Origin: Leptolyngbya sp. FACHB-321
Lineage (GTDB): Bacteria; Cyanobacteriota; Cyanobacteriia; Leptolyngbyales; Leptolyngbyaceae
Length of the DNA: 64,000 bases
Assembly (NCBI RefSeq): GCF_014695975.1
Contig: NZ_JACJPI010000084.1
Span: 124,001-188,000, forward strand
Reading direction: 5' to 3'
This document shows, one piece after another, positions 1-9,033 of this stretch (positions are counted from its first letter, which is position 1; every line of letters starts with the position of its first letter). Below the pieces are notes generated by a model. That model was not told the origin of the DNA. It did no database searches and saw nothing but the letters and a program-made list of their open reading frames with translations. The position numbers and the translations under genes were made by a program.

Positions 1-1253
1 CTTTCGGCAATTTGAGGACGACGTAGCTTTCGCATTGCTTTGCTTTGAATTTGCCGTACCCGTTCGCGTGAAAGGTTAAACAAGCCACCGACTTCTTCTA
101 ACGTGCAGGGTTTGCTAGAGGTTAGCCCATAGCGCAGGGAGATAATGTCTTTCTCGCGTTGGGTTAGCACATCGCCTAGCACATCCCAAATTTCCTGACG
201 CAGCATGGTTTCACTCATCTGTGCTTCTGGCGACTGAGTATCACCATCTTCCAGCAGATCCATGAGTTCTGTGTCCTCACCTTTACCCACACGATGGTTT
301 AGCGATAAGGACTTACGGCGCACTTGCTGCAAATTTCGTAGCTGCTCTGGTGTAACTTCTAGGGCATTCGCTAGCTCTACTTCAGTGGGGTTGCGGTTTA
401 ACTCTTTACGCAGATCGCGGTGCGCTTTCTTGAGCTTGTTCAGCTTTTCGACGATGTGGATTGGGAGACGAATGGTGCGGGCATCATTGGCGATCGTCCG
501 CGTAATACCTTGTCGAATCCACCAATAAGCGTAGGTCGAAAACTTATAGCCCTTGTCTGGGTCAAACTTTTCGGTCGCACGGTTCAACCCTAGGGCACCT
601 TCCTGAATTAAATCTAGAAAAGGAACGCCCCGGTTGAGATAGCGTTTGGCGATCGATACAACCAGCCGCAGGTTCGATCGAATCATCTTACGCTTGGCAA
701 CCCGGCTGCGGTACAAACGATGCTCTAGCTGCCGTTCGGTTAGTTCGACAGCGGCAGCAAGTTCTGCCCGAGTCGGAACGCGATCCAATTCCTCAATTAG
801 CCGCGATTGCACAGCATCCATGTCAACCAGATAGCGAATCCGCCGCGCTAGCTCAACTTCCTCATTCGGTTTCAGTAAGGGATAGCGCGCCATCTCTTTG
901 AAAAATGCACCTACCGCATCATCTGAACTAGTTTTGCTATAGCCAGACGGACGCGCACTGGCAATTTGATCTACATCCTCGTCCGTGCTCATCGCTTCGT
1001 CATCATCACTAGCGACAGCATCAAGCAGACTGGCATCGGTAATGACGGCATCAGCCGCGTCGTCGCCCTGAAAAAGTTCAGCTTCGGCAGCATCAATATC
1101 AGCAAAGTCGGGTTCAGCCAAATCGTCAGCAGCTAACCCAATAGGCAAATTTCCATCAGCCACCAGTTGCAACGATTCAAGCATTGCGTCAGCAGGCATT
1201 GCCTCATGCTCAAACGCCGCTACATCTTTAGATTGAATGGTCTCTTGGTGCAT
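1..1253 (-). CDS. sigC: RNA polymerase sigma factor, group 2, SigC-like (3' end outside window)
   Basis: This is a sigma-70 family factor directing RNA polymerase to promoters. The reverse strand reads open from ATG at 1251-1253 to the window edge (417 codons), so the C-terminus is missing. Residues 1 to about 110 are a very acidic, low-complexity extension rich in Asp, Ala and Glu. Region 1.2 follows (GAFFKEMARYPLLKPNEE), then region 2 with DLIQEGALGL and a KFSTYAYWWIRQGITR-type -10 recognition helix. Region 3 follows, and near the edge the region 4 helix-turn-helix with LSRERVRQIQSKAMRKLRR. The GAFFKEMARYPLL start of region 1.2 and the acidic N-terminus resemble the cyanobacterial SigC subgroup rather than the principal SigA; this is from memory of the family, so the subgroup is less certain than the sigma-70 call. 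It is divergent from priA across an 838-bp gap. Confidence 0.93.
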   Translation of the reverse strand, partial: MHQETIQSKDVAAFEHEAMPADAMLESLQLVADGNLPIGLAADDLAEPDFADIDAAEAELFQGDDAADAVITDASLLDAVASDDDEAMSTDEDVDQIASARPSGYSKTSSDDAVGAFFKEMARYPLLKPNEEVELARRIRYLVDMDAVQSRLIEELDRVPTRAELAAAVELTERQLEHRLYRSRVAKRKMIRSNLRLVVSIAKRYLNRGVPFLDLIQEGALGLNRATEKFDPDKGYKFSTYAYWWIRQGITRTIANDARTIRLPIHIVEKLNKLKKAHRDLRKELNRNPTEVELANALEVTPEQLRNLQQVRRKSLSLNHRVGKGEDTELMDLLEDGDTQSPEAQMSETMLRQEIWDVLGDVLTQREKDIISLRYGLTSSKPCTLEEVGGLFNLSRERVRQIQSKAMRKLRRPQIAE

Positions 1254-2091
1254 AAAAATAATTGGTGTGAGGGGGGCTGCTTACTTAAAAGGGGGGGTAA
1301 GTATACGCTTTTCTAAGCGATGAAATCTCTGAATCCAGCTATGCAAGCTGAGTAAATTACTTAACCTCTAGATTTGCCGAACTCAACGACTCAACTAGGA
1401 ACGTGGGAAAAGGGTGTTGCCTGCAGGCGACATACCAGCAGAGAAACGCTTGACCAGTACCATGCCATGAGCCGATCGCCTTCTGTTAAACTACTTGAAG
1501 CAAATTTTTAGGCTGTTCGCTCGACTACAAAAAAGCCTTTCAACCCTGTTTAATCGCTTCAACAAGTTGGTAGAGAGAAACAAGTAACGCTATAAAAAGA
1601 GATGATGATCGGCAAACTCCAAGGTGCGAATCTCTAGAGCAGGTGCAAATCTTTGGAGTGGAAAGACTTTTGCCCGACAATCACAGTGAAAGTTGCTACC
1701 CCCTTTTCTCTTGCAAACTCTCGGCAGATGCCAGAGACAAACAGGTCTTGAGACGTGCCGCTCAACAGGCATCATTTATAGCTGAACGTAGTTGAACATT
1801 GTCATACGTTTGACAGGAAGACTCCTTGCTTGCTGCACTAATCCGCATACTGCGGTCAAAACGCTGGCTGTGCTCAACTGCTTATCCTTTTAAAAGAGTC
1901 CCATAGAGTTCATACGTCTCCTATCTATCGGTAGGGTGAAAACACCTCTTCCACAAGCTAGAGTGTGAAAAGCTGTAGGAAGAGGGAAAAGCAAACGCCG
2001 CACCTTTCTGGTAAGCAGAAGACGAGATTAAGTACTGAAGCCCTTTCCGTAAGCCTTCACCACGGCTATATTCTAAAGTCTGAATCCCCTG
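1254..2091. other. Long divergent intergenic region between sigma factor and priA
   Basis: These 838 bases separate two divergent genes and should hold both promoters. A run of seven G lies near 1294-1300. I see no convincing RNA gene, no tRNA fold and no reading frame with protein-like composition; the short frames present lack a ribosome binding site and resemble no family I know. Confidence 0.5.
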
Positions 2092-4686
2092 ATGTTTGTG
2101 TTGGCTGAACCTGGAACCGATTATTTTGCTGATGCACCCGTAGCTGCCTGGGTCGAAGTGCTGGTAGATTGTCCCGGTGCTCAAGGCGTTTTTACCTATC
2201 GGCTACCGCCCTCTCTGGTGGTTCAACCAGGCGATATTTTAAGCGTGCCCTTTGGGATGCAACAGGTAGGCGCGATCGCCATTCGTTGTCTTGCCACTCC
2301 GCCTGCTGACCTAGAGTCAACCCAAATTAAGGATGTTGATACGCTCTTACAGACGGGCTTCTTTTCGGCGACCTATTGGCAGCTCCTAACCCGCGTAGCA
2401 GACTATTACTGCACCTCTCTAATGCAAGTAGTGCGCGTTGCACTACCGCCAGGATTGCTGACGCGATCGCAACGGCGCGTACGGCTGGTAGACGGCAAGG
2501 CAAACGGCAAACGGCAAACGGCAAACGGCGAAACCGATGCTTCCCCTCCCTCCTCTCCCCTCTCCCCTGCCGCTCAACAACTCCTCACACTCCTAAATGC
2601 AAGCAAGACGGGAGACTATACCTGGCAGTACCTACAACGCCAGTGTCAGGGTGCACATCAAGGGCTGCAAGAACTTGTCCGCAATGGCTGGGTCGAAAAT
2701 TATCTAGAGCCGCCAGCAACCGTTCGCCCCAAGCAACGGTTGGCAGTCACCCTGGTTGCATCGTCTCCCACTGACCTTACCCTGACCACCCGGCAGCAGG
2801 AGATTCTGGCAGTGCTGCGACGGCAGGGCGGTGAGCTGTGGCTAGCGGATCTACTCCAGCAATGCCGTACCAGTTCCACAACGCTGAAAGGTTTGGCGCA
2901 GAAAGGGCAGGTTGTGATTCAGCCACGTGAAGTGCTCCGGCGTGAGCATGCCCCGACGATCGCAGCCGATGTGTCGAAGCCCTTGACTCCAGACCAGACA
3001 GCAGCGTTGGAGCAGCTTCAGGCACTCTCTGGCTTTGCTCAGGTGTTGCTACATGGTGTCACTGGCTCTGGTAAGACCGAAGTTTACCTACAGGCGATCG
3101 CGCCCATGCTGGAGAACGGGCAATCTGCTTTGGTGCTGGTGCCCGAAATTGGGCTGACACCACAATTGACTGATCGTTTTCGTGCCCGTTTTGGCGATCG
3201 TGTCTGCGTTTACCACAGTGCCCTCTCAGATGGCGAACGCTACGATACTTGGCGGCAAATGCTCAATGGCGATGCTCAAGTTGTAATTGGCACTCGCTCT
3301 GCCGTCTTTGCACCGTTGCCACGTCTGGGTCTCATTGTGCTGGATGAAGAACACGACTCCAGCTTCAAGCAAGACCAGCCTGCTCCTTGCTATCACGCCC
3401 GCACGGTTGCTAGCTGGCGAGCAGAGTTAGAAGATTGTCCGCTGCTGCTAGGGTCGGCAACGCCGTCGCTGGAAAGCTGGGTTTTCTGTAGAAGCCAGAA
3501 GGCAGAGGGCAGAAGGCAGAAGGCAGAAGTAACTCAAAACTCTCTAGCGCAGCGGCACGAAGTGCTACTTAAAACTTCCACCCCTCACCCCTCACCCCTT
3601 TTCCTCTCCCTTCCCACCCGCGTTCACGATCGCCCACTGCCCTCGATCGACGTGGTGGACATGCGTCGGGAACTTCATGAAGGCAATCATTCAATTTTTA
3701 GTCGATCGCTGCGAGCAGCACTCCTTACTATGAAGGAACGGCAGCAGCAGGGCATTCTATTTATTCACCGTCGTGGGCATAGCACCTTTGTTTCTTGCCG
3801 AAGCTGTGGTTACGTTGTCACCTGTCCTAACTGCGATGTCTCGCTGGCGTACCATCATGTTCACAGTGAGGCAACACCCCTATTACGCTGCCACTACTGC
3901 AACCACACCCGTTTACTACCCAACGACTGCCCAACCTGTCACTCGACCTACTTCAAGCATTTTGGCAGCGGCACTCAGCGTGTTGCTCAAGCGCTGGCGC
4001 AGGAATTTCCTGACCTTCGCCTGCTGCGGTTTGACAGCGATACAACGCGCACAAAAGGTTCGCATCGAGCACTGCTGAACCAGTTTGCGGCTGGCGAAGC
4101 AGACCTTTTAGTGGGCACTCAGATGCTAGCGAAAGGGATTGATCTACCGCAAGTGACGCTAGTTGGCATTGTGTCAGCCGATGGGCTACTGCACATGGCA
4201 GATTATCGTGCGAGCGAACGCGCGTTTCAAACGCTGACCCAGGTAGCGGGGCGCTGTGGACGTGGGGACGATCCGGGACGGGTGATTCTGCAAACCTATG
4301 CACCTGACCATCCAGTCATTCAAGCTGTACAGCAGTATGCCTACGAGCAGTTTGTGGCTACGGAACTGGGTCAGCGATCGCAGCTCAACTATCCACCCTA
4401 CGGTCGCTTGGTCTTATTGCGGTTTGGCAGTACCAGCCCGATCGCAGTGCAGCAAGCTGCCGAACGGGTAGCACTAGCACTGGCAGACTTAGAAGCGCAG
4501 GGTGTAGAGCGTCTAGGACCCGCGCCTGCTGTTATTTTGCGCGTTGCTCGTCGCTACCATTGGCAAATCTTGCTGAAGCTACCGCTTCATACCGCAGTGA
4601 CGCTGCCCGATAGCACCACACTCCGGGCACTCTGTGCCAGCAATGTTAGTTTAACGATTGATGTTGATCCACTAAATTTGTTCTGA
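2092..4686 (+). CDS. priA: Primosomal replication restart helicase PriA
   Basis: PriA is a 3'-to-5' superfamily 2 helicase that reloads the replisome at stalled forks. The 864-residue product has an N-terminal 3'BD fold (residues about 18-110), then Walker A GVTGSGKT at about 322-329, the DEEH Walker B box at about 418-421, and a zinc-binding region with eight cysteines in CxxC pairs (SCRSCG, CPNC, CHYC, CPTC). The helicase C-lobe follows with VGTQMLAKGIDLP and QVAGRCGRG. The ATG at 2092 is the first in frame; no clear Shine-Dalgarno is visible. Two stretches look foreign. Residues about 135-160 come from a GGCAAAC tandem repeat followed by a pyrimidine-rich run. Residues about 466-505 come from an AAGGCAG repeat between the helicase lobes. 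Both keep the frame and avoid the motor motifs, so the protein is probably functional. Confidence 0.96.
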   Translation: MFVLAEPGTDYFADAPVAAWVEVLVDCPGAQGVFTYRLPPSLVVQPGDILSVPFGMQQVGAIAIRCLATPPADLESTQIKDVDTLLQTGFFSATYWQLLTRVADYYCTSLMQVVRVALPPGLLTRSQRRVRLVDGKANGKRQTANGETDASPPSSPLSPAAQQLLTLLNASKTGDYTWQYLQRQCQGAHQGLQELVRNGWVENYLEPPATVRPKQRLAVTLVASSPTDLTLTTRQQEILAVLRRQGGELWLADLLQQCRTSSTTLKGLAQKGQVVIQPREVLRREHAPTIAADVSKPLTPDQTAALEQLQALSGFAQVLLHGVTGSGKTEVYLQAIAPMLENGQSALVLVPEIGLTPQLTDRFRARFGDRVCVYHSALSDGERYDTWRQMLNGDAQVVIGTRSAVFAPLPRLGLIVLDEEHDSSFKQDQPAPCYHARTVASWRAELEDCPLLLGSATPSLESWVFCRSQKAEGRRQKAEVTQNSLAQRHEVLLKTSTPHPSPLFLSLPTRVHDRPLPSIDVVDMRRELHEGNHSIFSRSLRAALLTMKERQQQGILFIHRRGHSTFVSCRSCGYVVTCPNCDVSLAYHHVHSEATPLLRCHYCNHTRLLPNDCPTCHSTYFKHFGSGTQRVAQALAQEFPDLRLLRFDSDTTRTKGSHRALLNQFAAGEADLLVGTQMLAKGIDLPQVTLVGIVSADGLLHMADYRASERAFQTLTQVAGRCGRGDDPGRVILQTYAPDHPVIQAVQQYAYEQFVATELGQRSQLNYPPYGRLVLLRFGSTSPIAVQQAAERVALALADLEAQGVERLGPAPAVILRVARRYHWQILLKLPLHTAVTLPDSTTLRALCASNVSLTIDVDPLNLF
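2494..2530. repeat. GGCAAAC heptanucleotide tandem repeat inside priA
   Basis: Four perfect GGCAAAC units run from 2499 to 2526, flanked by degenerate units. A pyrimidine-rich run (2541-2573) follows and resembles the intergenic filler elsewhere in the window. The segment is translated in frame within priA. Confidence 0.85.
3490..3530. repeat. AAGGCAG-type heptamer repeat inside priA
   Basis: Degenerate copies of GAAGGCAG or AGAGGGCAG occupy this stretch and run into GTAACTCAAAACTC. A related string (GGCAGAAGTAACTT, then CTCAAAACTG) lies in the non-coding gap at 41712-41740. Inside priA it is translated in frame. Confidence 0.8.
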
Positions 4687-4963
4687 TTTGCTTCAAGAAA
4701 TGCTTTAACCGACGGGGAGGGAACGTTAGGCGAGACAGATACCGATCGCCTGCAAGTAGTGATGTGCTTACAGTCAAGCCTCTTAAATTCCATCCCTGCA
4801 AATACGGAATAGAGCAAGCGCGTCTCGTTTCTTTAAATGTAGACACTAGCCGCGCACAGACGACCATGCGAACTTTTCGCTGCATGGGTAAGAAAATGTC
4901 AAGCTTTAAGTGCCTGGACTAGCCAACGTCTTTATTCTACCGATTTCATCGAGACAAGCCCTT

Positions 4964-5899
4964 ATGACCTTCCAACCTGTTAAACTGACTGCCCTCATTA
5001 TACTTTTAGCTAGCGTTGCTACGCCCCCCGATTCGGCGCAGGCAGCAGCATTGGGTCAAGTAACGCCTGCTAACCGTCCAGCGACCCTACTTCTTACACA
5101 AGCACAGCCTACTCCTGTTGCCCGTCTGCTCAAGGACGGCAATGCCTTGCTGAATGAGGGTAAGTCGGAGCAAGCGCTATCTTTGTTTAAGCAAGCGCTA
5201 GACGCTGACGCAAAAAATGTCCAAGCCTGGATTGGTCAGGGCACTGCGTTCTACAATTTGGAGCAGTATGACGAGGCGATCGCTGCCTATAAGCGTGCCA
5301 CAGAACTCGATTCGCGCTCAGTGTCTGGCTGGGTCGGGCTAGGCAATGCATTGGATGACAGCAAAAAGCCAGAAGATGCTCTGAAAGCTTATGACACAGC
5401 GCTGAAAATTGACGCTAACGATGCCAATGTCTGGTACAACCAAGGTGTAACGCTCAGTCGCCTACGCCGCTATCAGGACGCACTGACTGCGTACGATAAA
5501 GCGATACGCTTGCAACCAGCCTATGGAAGTTCCTGGTACAACCGAGGCGTAGTGTTAACCAAGCTGCAACGTTATCCTGAAGCGCTTGCGTCTTATGACC
5601 AGGCAATAAAAATCGCCCCTGATCGCGCGGATACCTGGATCAATCGCGGGAATGTGCAGTTTAACCTCAAACGCTATCAAGATGCGGTTAAATCCTACGA
5701 TCGAGCCATCACACTCCAAGCAAGTAACGAAGATGCCTGGTTTAATCGTGGTGTTGCCTTAGCCCAACTTGAGCGTTATCAAGATGCGATCGCGTCCTTT
5801 GAGAAAACGCTTAAAATCAACCCCAACAACACAGATGCTCGCGAAAACCGCGATCTCTTGCTCAAGCAAGTGGGACAACTTAATCAAGACGCTGTGTAA
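4964..5899 (+). CDS. Secreted or lipid-free periplasmic TPR-repeat protein
   Basis: A 311-residue protein made of a signal peptide and about seven consecutive 34-residue tetratricopeptide repeats. I chose ATG 4964 because it starts a classical signal sequence (MTFQPVKLTALIILLASVA, cleavage likely after the AQA near residue 28); an upstream in-frame ATG at 4910 would bury it. The repeats carry the W-x-x-x-G-x-x-L / Y-x-x-A-x-x-x-Y-x-x-A pattern and cover roughly residues 50-290. TPR arrays scaffold protein-protein contacts; the partner is not apparent from the context. The 3' end overlaps the convergent ACT-domain gene by 16 bp. Confidence 0.88.
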   Translation: MTFQPVKLTALIILLASVATPPDSAQAAALGQVTPANRPATLLLTQAQPTPVARLLKDGNALLNEGKSEQALSLFKQALDADAKNVQAWIGQGTAFYNLEQYDEAIAAYKRATELDSRSVSGWVGLGNALDDSKKPEDALKAYDTALKIDANDANVWYNQGVTLSRLRRYQDALTAYDKAIRLQPAYGSSWYNRGVVLTKLQRYPEALASYDQAIKIAPDRADTWINRGNVQFNLKRYQDAVKSYDRAITLQASNEDAWFNRGVALAQLERYQDAIASFEKTLKINPNNTDARENRDLLLKQVGQLNQDAV

Positions 5900-6201
5900 G
5901 TGAGCGAAGCAGGCACTACTTGATGCCCAGCTTGCAACAATACTTGAACAGCTCTCTTCAAAACTGATTGCTTCACCAAAACGTAATCTGTGTTGTAGGC
6001 AGAGATAGCAAAAATGCTAATGTCAGCGGTCGGCGGGATGACTGCTTGGGTACACATAATCGAGAGTTTGTCCTGCGTCCGCGCCACAGCAAAAAATCCT
6101 TGCAGACTCCAAGCTGATATGGGCAGAGCGCGATCGAGCTGACAGATAGCAAACACCTCTTGCAAGATGGCAAGAGTAAGTTGCACGTCAGAGGTAATCA
6201 A
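5884..6201 (-). CDS. ACT-domain protein (CASTOR/ACT_7-like)
   Basis: A 105-residue protein resembling the short cyanobacterial ACT-fold proteins. The sequence has the W-S-L-x-G-F-F-A-V-A and [18 protein letters not shown] segments typical of that family, which in better known members binds amino acids. Its ATG (6201-6199) overlaps the stop of the upstream sulfur-carrier gene by 4 bp (ATGA), so the two are translationally coupled. Together with thrC upstream this suggests an amino-acid sensing or regulatory role, but the ligand is unknown. Confidence 0.78.
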   Translation of the reverse strand: MITSDVQLTLAILQEVFAICQLDRALPISAWSLQGFFAVARTQDKLSIMCTQAVIPPTADISIFAISAYNTDYVLVKQSVLKRAVQVLLQAGHQVVPASLTYTAS

Positions 6202-6473
6202 CCACCCGCGATCGCAGGAATAATGCTAACCTCATCGCCATCTTTTAGGGGGGTTTTAGCACCCTCTAAAAAGCGAATATCTTCACTGTTGACGTAGAAG
6301 TTGACGAAACGACGCAACTCACCTTTGTCATCACATAACCGCGCTTTGATGCCGGGACAGCTTGCTTCCAGCGATTCCAACAAATCAGAAACGGTATCAG
6401 CGTTACATTCAAGCGTTGCCTGATTGTTCGTCAGCTTTTGAAGTGGAGTCGGAATAAGAACTTTAATGGACAT
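6198..6473 (-). CDS. MoaD/ThiS-family ubiquitin-like sulfur carrier
   Basis: A 91-residue beta-grasp protein ending in Gly-Gly, the C-terminus that MoaD/ThiS-type carriers need for adenylation and thiocarboxylate formation. The body shows the usual pattern: [12 protein letters not shown], a helix with [29 protein letters not shown] and [16 protein letters not shown]. It lies between thrC (99-bp gap) and the ACT gene (4-bp overlap), not with molybdopterin or thiamin genes. By analogy with CysO in Mycobacterium or HcyS in Wolinella it may carry sulfide for amino-acid synthesis. That is an inference; no partner E1 enzyme lies in this window. Confidence 0.88.
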   Translation of the reverse strand: MSIKVLIPTPLQKLTNNQATLECNADTVSDLLESLEASCPGIKARLCDDKGELRRFVNFYVNSEDIRFLEGAKTPLKDGDEVSIIPAIAGG

Positions 6474-6572
6474 GGGTTGAAAAGATAAAAGGATAAATCA
6501 TGAAATAGCACAAAGATGAAGTAAGAAAGGGCTGTTTTGACGTTTTAGCCTTCAGCCCTTATCCTTCTATTC

Positions 6573-7874
6573 TTAAACTAAAACTTGCTGCCATTCCAAG
6601 CGCTCTAACGTGTGTGAGCGTTCGAGTGCCCGCTCAAAGCTGTCTAGTTTGGGTTCGATCGTAAACGGTTCGCCGATGTAACCCTGCATTGCTTCTTGGG
6701 TTTTTAGACCATTGCCTGTGATGTAAACAACTGTCGTTTCATCAGGATCAATCTTGCCAGCTTCCACTAGCTTTTGCAGCACTGCTACAGTCGTGCCGCC
6801 AGCAGTTTCGGTGAAGATGCCCTCAGTTTCTGCTAATAGCTTGATGCCTTCAATAATTTCGGCATCGGTAACAGATTCAATATTGCCGTTGGTCTTGCGA
6901 GCAATGTCGATCGCGTAAACCCCATCTGCCGGATTGCCGATCGCTAGTGATTTAGCAATGGTGCTGGGCTTCACAGGTGTTACAAAGTCACGTCCCTCAC
7001 GGTACGCCTGGGCGATCGGAGAACAACCGTCCGCCTGCGCGCCGCTAAAGCGCACGTGCTTATCAGCAACCAATCCCACATCTACAAATTCTCGGAAACC
7101 CTTATAGATTTTCGTGAAGAGAGAACCTGAAGCTAGCGGTGCCACAACATGGTCGGGCAACTGCCAGCCTAGTTGTTCTGCCACTTCATAGCCCAGCGTT
7201 TTGGAGCCTTCAGAATAGTAAGGGCGCAGGTTGATATTGACAAAGCCCCAACCATGCGTGTTGGCAACTTCAGAACAGAGGCGGTTTACCTGATCGTAAT
7301 TGCCCTGCACCGCCATCACGGTGGGACCATAAATCAATGTGCCCATAACCTTACCAGCTTCCAGATCGGCAGGAATGAAGACACAACAGTCTAAGCCTGC
7401 ATGAGCCGCGATCGCCGCTGTAGAGTTTGCCAGATTGCCAGTGCTAGCGCACGAGACAGTCGAAAAACCTAACTCTTTTGCCCGCGTTAGCGCTACTGAT
7501 ACCACCCGATCCTTAAAGCTAAGGGTGGGCATATTCACTGCATCATTCTTGATGTACAGCTTATTCAAGCCAAGGCGACGTGCCAAGCGTTTCGCCTGCA
7601 CGAGCGGTGTCATACCTGTACCTACGTCGATCGGCTGGTTGGTTTCAACAGGCAAAAAGGATCGATAGCGCCAGATCGAATTTGGTCCTGCCTGAATCGT
7701 TTCGCGGGTCACTGTTTGACGTAGAGCATCGTAATCGTAAACAACTTCCAAGGGACCAAAGCAGTACTCGCAGACGTGCATAGCCTTGAGTTCGTACTCT
7801 TCGCCACACTCTTTACACTTAAGCGCACGAAAGGTTGCAGCAGATTTGGTTTTTGGTTGAGTTGCCTGGGTCAT
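6573..7874 (-). CDS. thrC: Threonine synthase
   Basis: A PLP enzyme converting O-phosphohomoserine to threonine in the cytoplasm. I start it at ATG 7874 (MTQATQPKTK, 433 residues), preceded by GAGAGC; the frame stays open 29 codons further upstream but that part is not protein-like. An N-terminal zinc-ribbon-like segment has Cys20, Cys23, Cys35 and Cys38. The PLP lysine is Lys121 in LSFKDRVVS, and the phosphate-binding loop is in ASTGNLANSTAAIAAH. It is the first gene of a leftward group with the sulfur carrier and the ACT protein. Confidence 0.96.
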   Translation of the reverse strand: MTQATQPKTKSAATFRALKCKECGEEYELKAMHVCEYCFGPLEVVYDYDALRQTVTRETIQAGPNSIWRYRSFLPVETNQPIDVGTGMTPLVQAKRLARRLGLNKLYIKNDAVNMPTLSFKDRVVSVALTRAKELGFSTVSCASTGNLANSTAAIAAHAGLDCCVFIPADLEAGKVMGTLIYGPTVMAVQGNYDQVNRLCSEVANTHGWGFVNINLRPYYSEGSKTLGYEVAEQLGWQLPDHVVAPLASGSLFTKIYKGFREFVDVGLVADKHVRFSGAQADGCSPIAQAYREGRDFVTPVKPSTIAKSLAIGNPADGVYAIDIARKTNGNIESVTDAEIIEGIKLLAETEGIFTETAGGTTVAVLQKLVEAGKIDPDETTVVYITGNGLKTQEAMQGYIGEPFTIEPKLDSFERALERSHTLERLEWQQVLV

Positions 7875-8275
7875 AGTCAAAAGCTCTCGGTGATGGTGAA
7901 GGACACGATTAAAGACGAAGTTCGATTGATGGTAACACGGGTAACAAAACCAGTCAAACATACCCGACCTTTTTTATCGGGTATTAGTGCTGATGAGCAT
8001 TTCAGCCATTTTTACCGCGAATGCCGTAGAGAAGTGCCATATATCCTCTAAACGAAGAACGTCATCTTTACTACAGATAAAGTTGGCATGGTCTGACAAG
8101 CTACTCGCAGCTTTAGTCTGCCAGTCATAACTGCCAGTTAGCAGCGTAAAGGCTGTGCCAGAACAGCAGTATTAAGCGTGATTGAGTATGCTTCTGCAAA
8201 AACGCAAGTGATGTACAGCGAAACACATACTGCTTAGGGCAATCTTTGCAACCTGAAACAGTAACGAGAGCCGTA

Positions 8276-8289
8276 GTACAGGCACATAC
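8276..8289 (+). promoter_or_regulatory. Candidate NtcA-binding site upstream of nblA
   Basis: The sequence reads AGTA-N8-TACT (8275-8290), an exact match to the GTA-N8-TAC core bound by the cyanobacterial nitrogen regulator NtcA. It lies about 187 bp before the nblA start. nblA genes are typically induced on nitrogen starvation and several are NtcA targets. A match of this core is expected by chance roughly once in 4 kb, so position is the main support. Confidence 0.45.
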
Positions 8290-8313
8290 TAGCGAACTAG
8301 TCCGAGAGGGGGA

Positions 8314-8342
8314 TGGTCACTTTGTCAAACAGTTGTTATATT
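8314..8342 (+). promoter_or_regulatory. Candidate -35/-10 promoter of nblA
   Basis: TGGTCA at 8314-8319 and TATATT at 8337-8342 are separated by 17 bp, predicting transcription start near 8349. The NtcA-like site would then be centred near -66. This is prediction from hexamer resemblance only. Confidence 0.35.
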
Positions 8343-8354
8343 TTGTAATAACAA
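8333..8354. promoter_or_regulatory. Inverted repeat over the nblA -10 region
   Basis: TTGTTAT-N8-ATAACAA is a perfect 7-bp inverted repeat covering the predicted -10 box. Its length and half-site spacing suit a dimeric regulator; binding there would be expected to block polymerase. The regulator is unknown. Confidence 0.45.
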
Positions 8355-8475
8355 GCGGATCACTAATTCTGACTCTTGGGAAACCGTAAGCAGAAGCAGC
8401 GAGCGCTAGAAACGTCCAACTGAAGCGATTCGCTATTGGGCGGTCAAAACACACTCTCTCAAACTGGAGCCGAAT

Positions 8476-8673
8476 ATGAGCCAACCTGTTGACCTATCTT
8501 TAGAACAGCAATTCAGTATCCGTTCCTTTGAATCCCAAGTGCAGAACATGAGCCGTGAACAAGCTCAGGACTTCCTCGTCAAGCTCTACGAGCAAATGGT
8601 AATGCGTGAGAACATGTACAAGCATTTTCTTAAGCACCAATGGGGATTAGAATCGGGTCCTCAGTTTCAGTAG
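8476..8673 (+). CDS. nblA: Phycobilisome degradation protein NblA
   Basis: A 65-residue protein matching the NblA/Ycf18 family along its whole length: LSLEQQFSIRSFESQV, then SREQAQDFLVKLYEQMV and the YKHFLKHQWGLE tail. NblA forms a helical hairpin dimer that binds phycobiliproteins and delivers them to the ClpC protease during nutrient starvation. It is a single gene here, with a control region carrying an NtcA-like site and a perfect inverted repeat. Confidence 0.97.
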   Translation: MSQPVDLSLEQQFSIRSFESQVQNMSREQAQDFLVKLYEQMVMRENMYKHFLKHQWGLESGPQFQ

Positions 8674-9033
8674 CGTTTTCTGCGCTGTGGACGACCTCTA
8701 TCTCTTGCTTTTTTCAGACTTAATGGAAGAGAGCTGGGGGTGCTGGGGCGTCAAGTGCAGTCTATTTAGTTTTTTTGATTGCCAGTACTGCTAATTTAAT
8801 TTGCTTGATTAACGTTTTACTCGTCTTTCTCAAGCGTTGATGTCAGCTATCATCTTGAACAGACCTTTGTCTTAAATGACTGGAAAACGCTGTCTGGCTC
8901 CGATCAGCGCGTGCCGACCAGTAAAAAAGCATTTAGCCAAAACCAATACCTTAATGAAATCACCACGCTGTTTTGTTCTGCAATGGTAGTTTAAGGACAG
9001 GTGAGCTGAAGAGCGCTTGCCAACCTGGATACC
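8674..9033. other. Intergenic region between nblA and universal stress protein gene
   Basis: About 360 bp. I see no protein-like frame, no clear terminator hairpin and no RNA gene here. Confidence 0.5.

Larger units (their letters stand above)
7875..8475. other. Divergent control region of thrC and nblA
   Basis: About 600 bp without a gene. The right half holds the NtcA-like site, the promoter-like hexamers and the inverted repeat listed separately. In the left half I see no further motif I can support. Confidence 0.6.

Noticed and set aside
1590-2184. Short leftward frames between the sigma gene and priA
   Set aside because: They lack ribosome sites and protein-like composition, and one of them overlaps the priA start.
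2579-2591. ACTCCTCACAC, the conserved unpaired motif of the small RNA Yfr1
   Set aside because: It lies inside priA coding sequence, and the flanking stem-loops of Yfr1 are absent, so it is a chance match.
2494-3530. Tandem repeats as a possible CRISPR array
   Set aside because: Units are 7 bp without unique spacers, and no cas gene is present.
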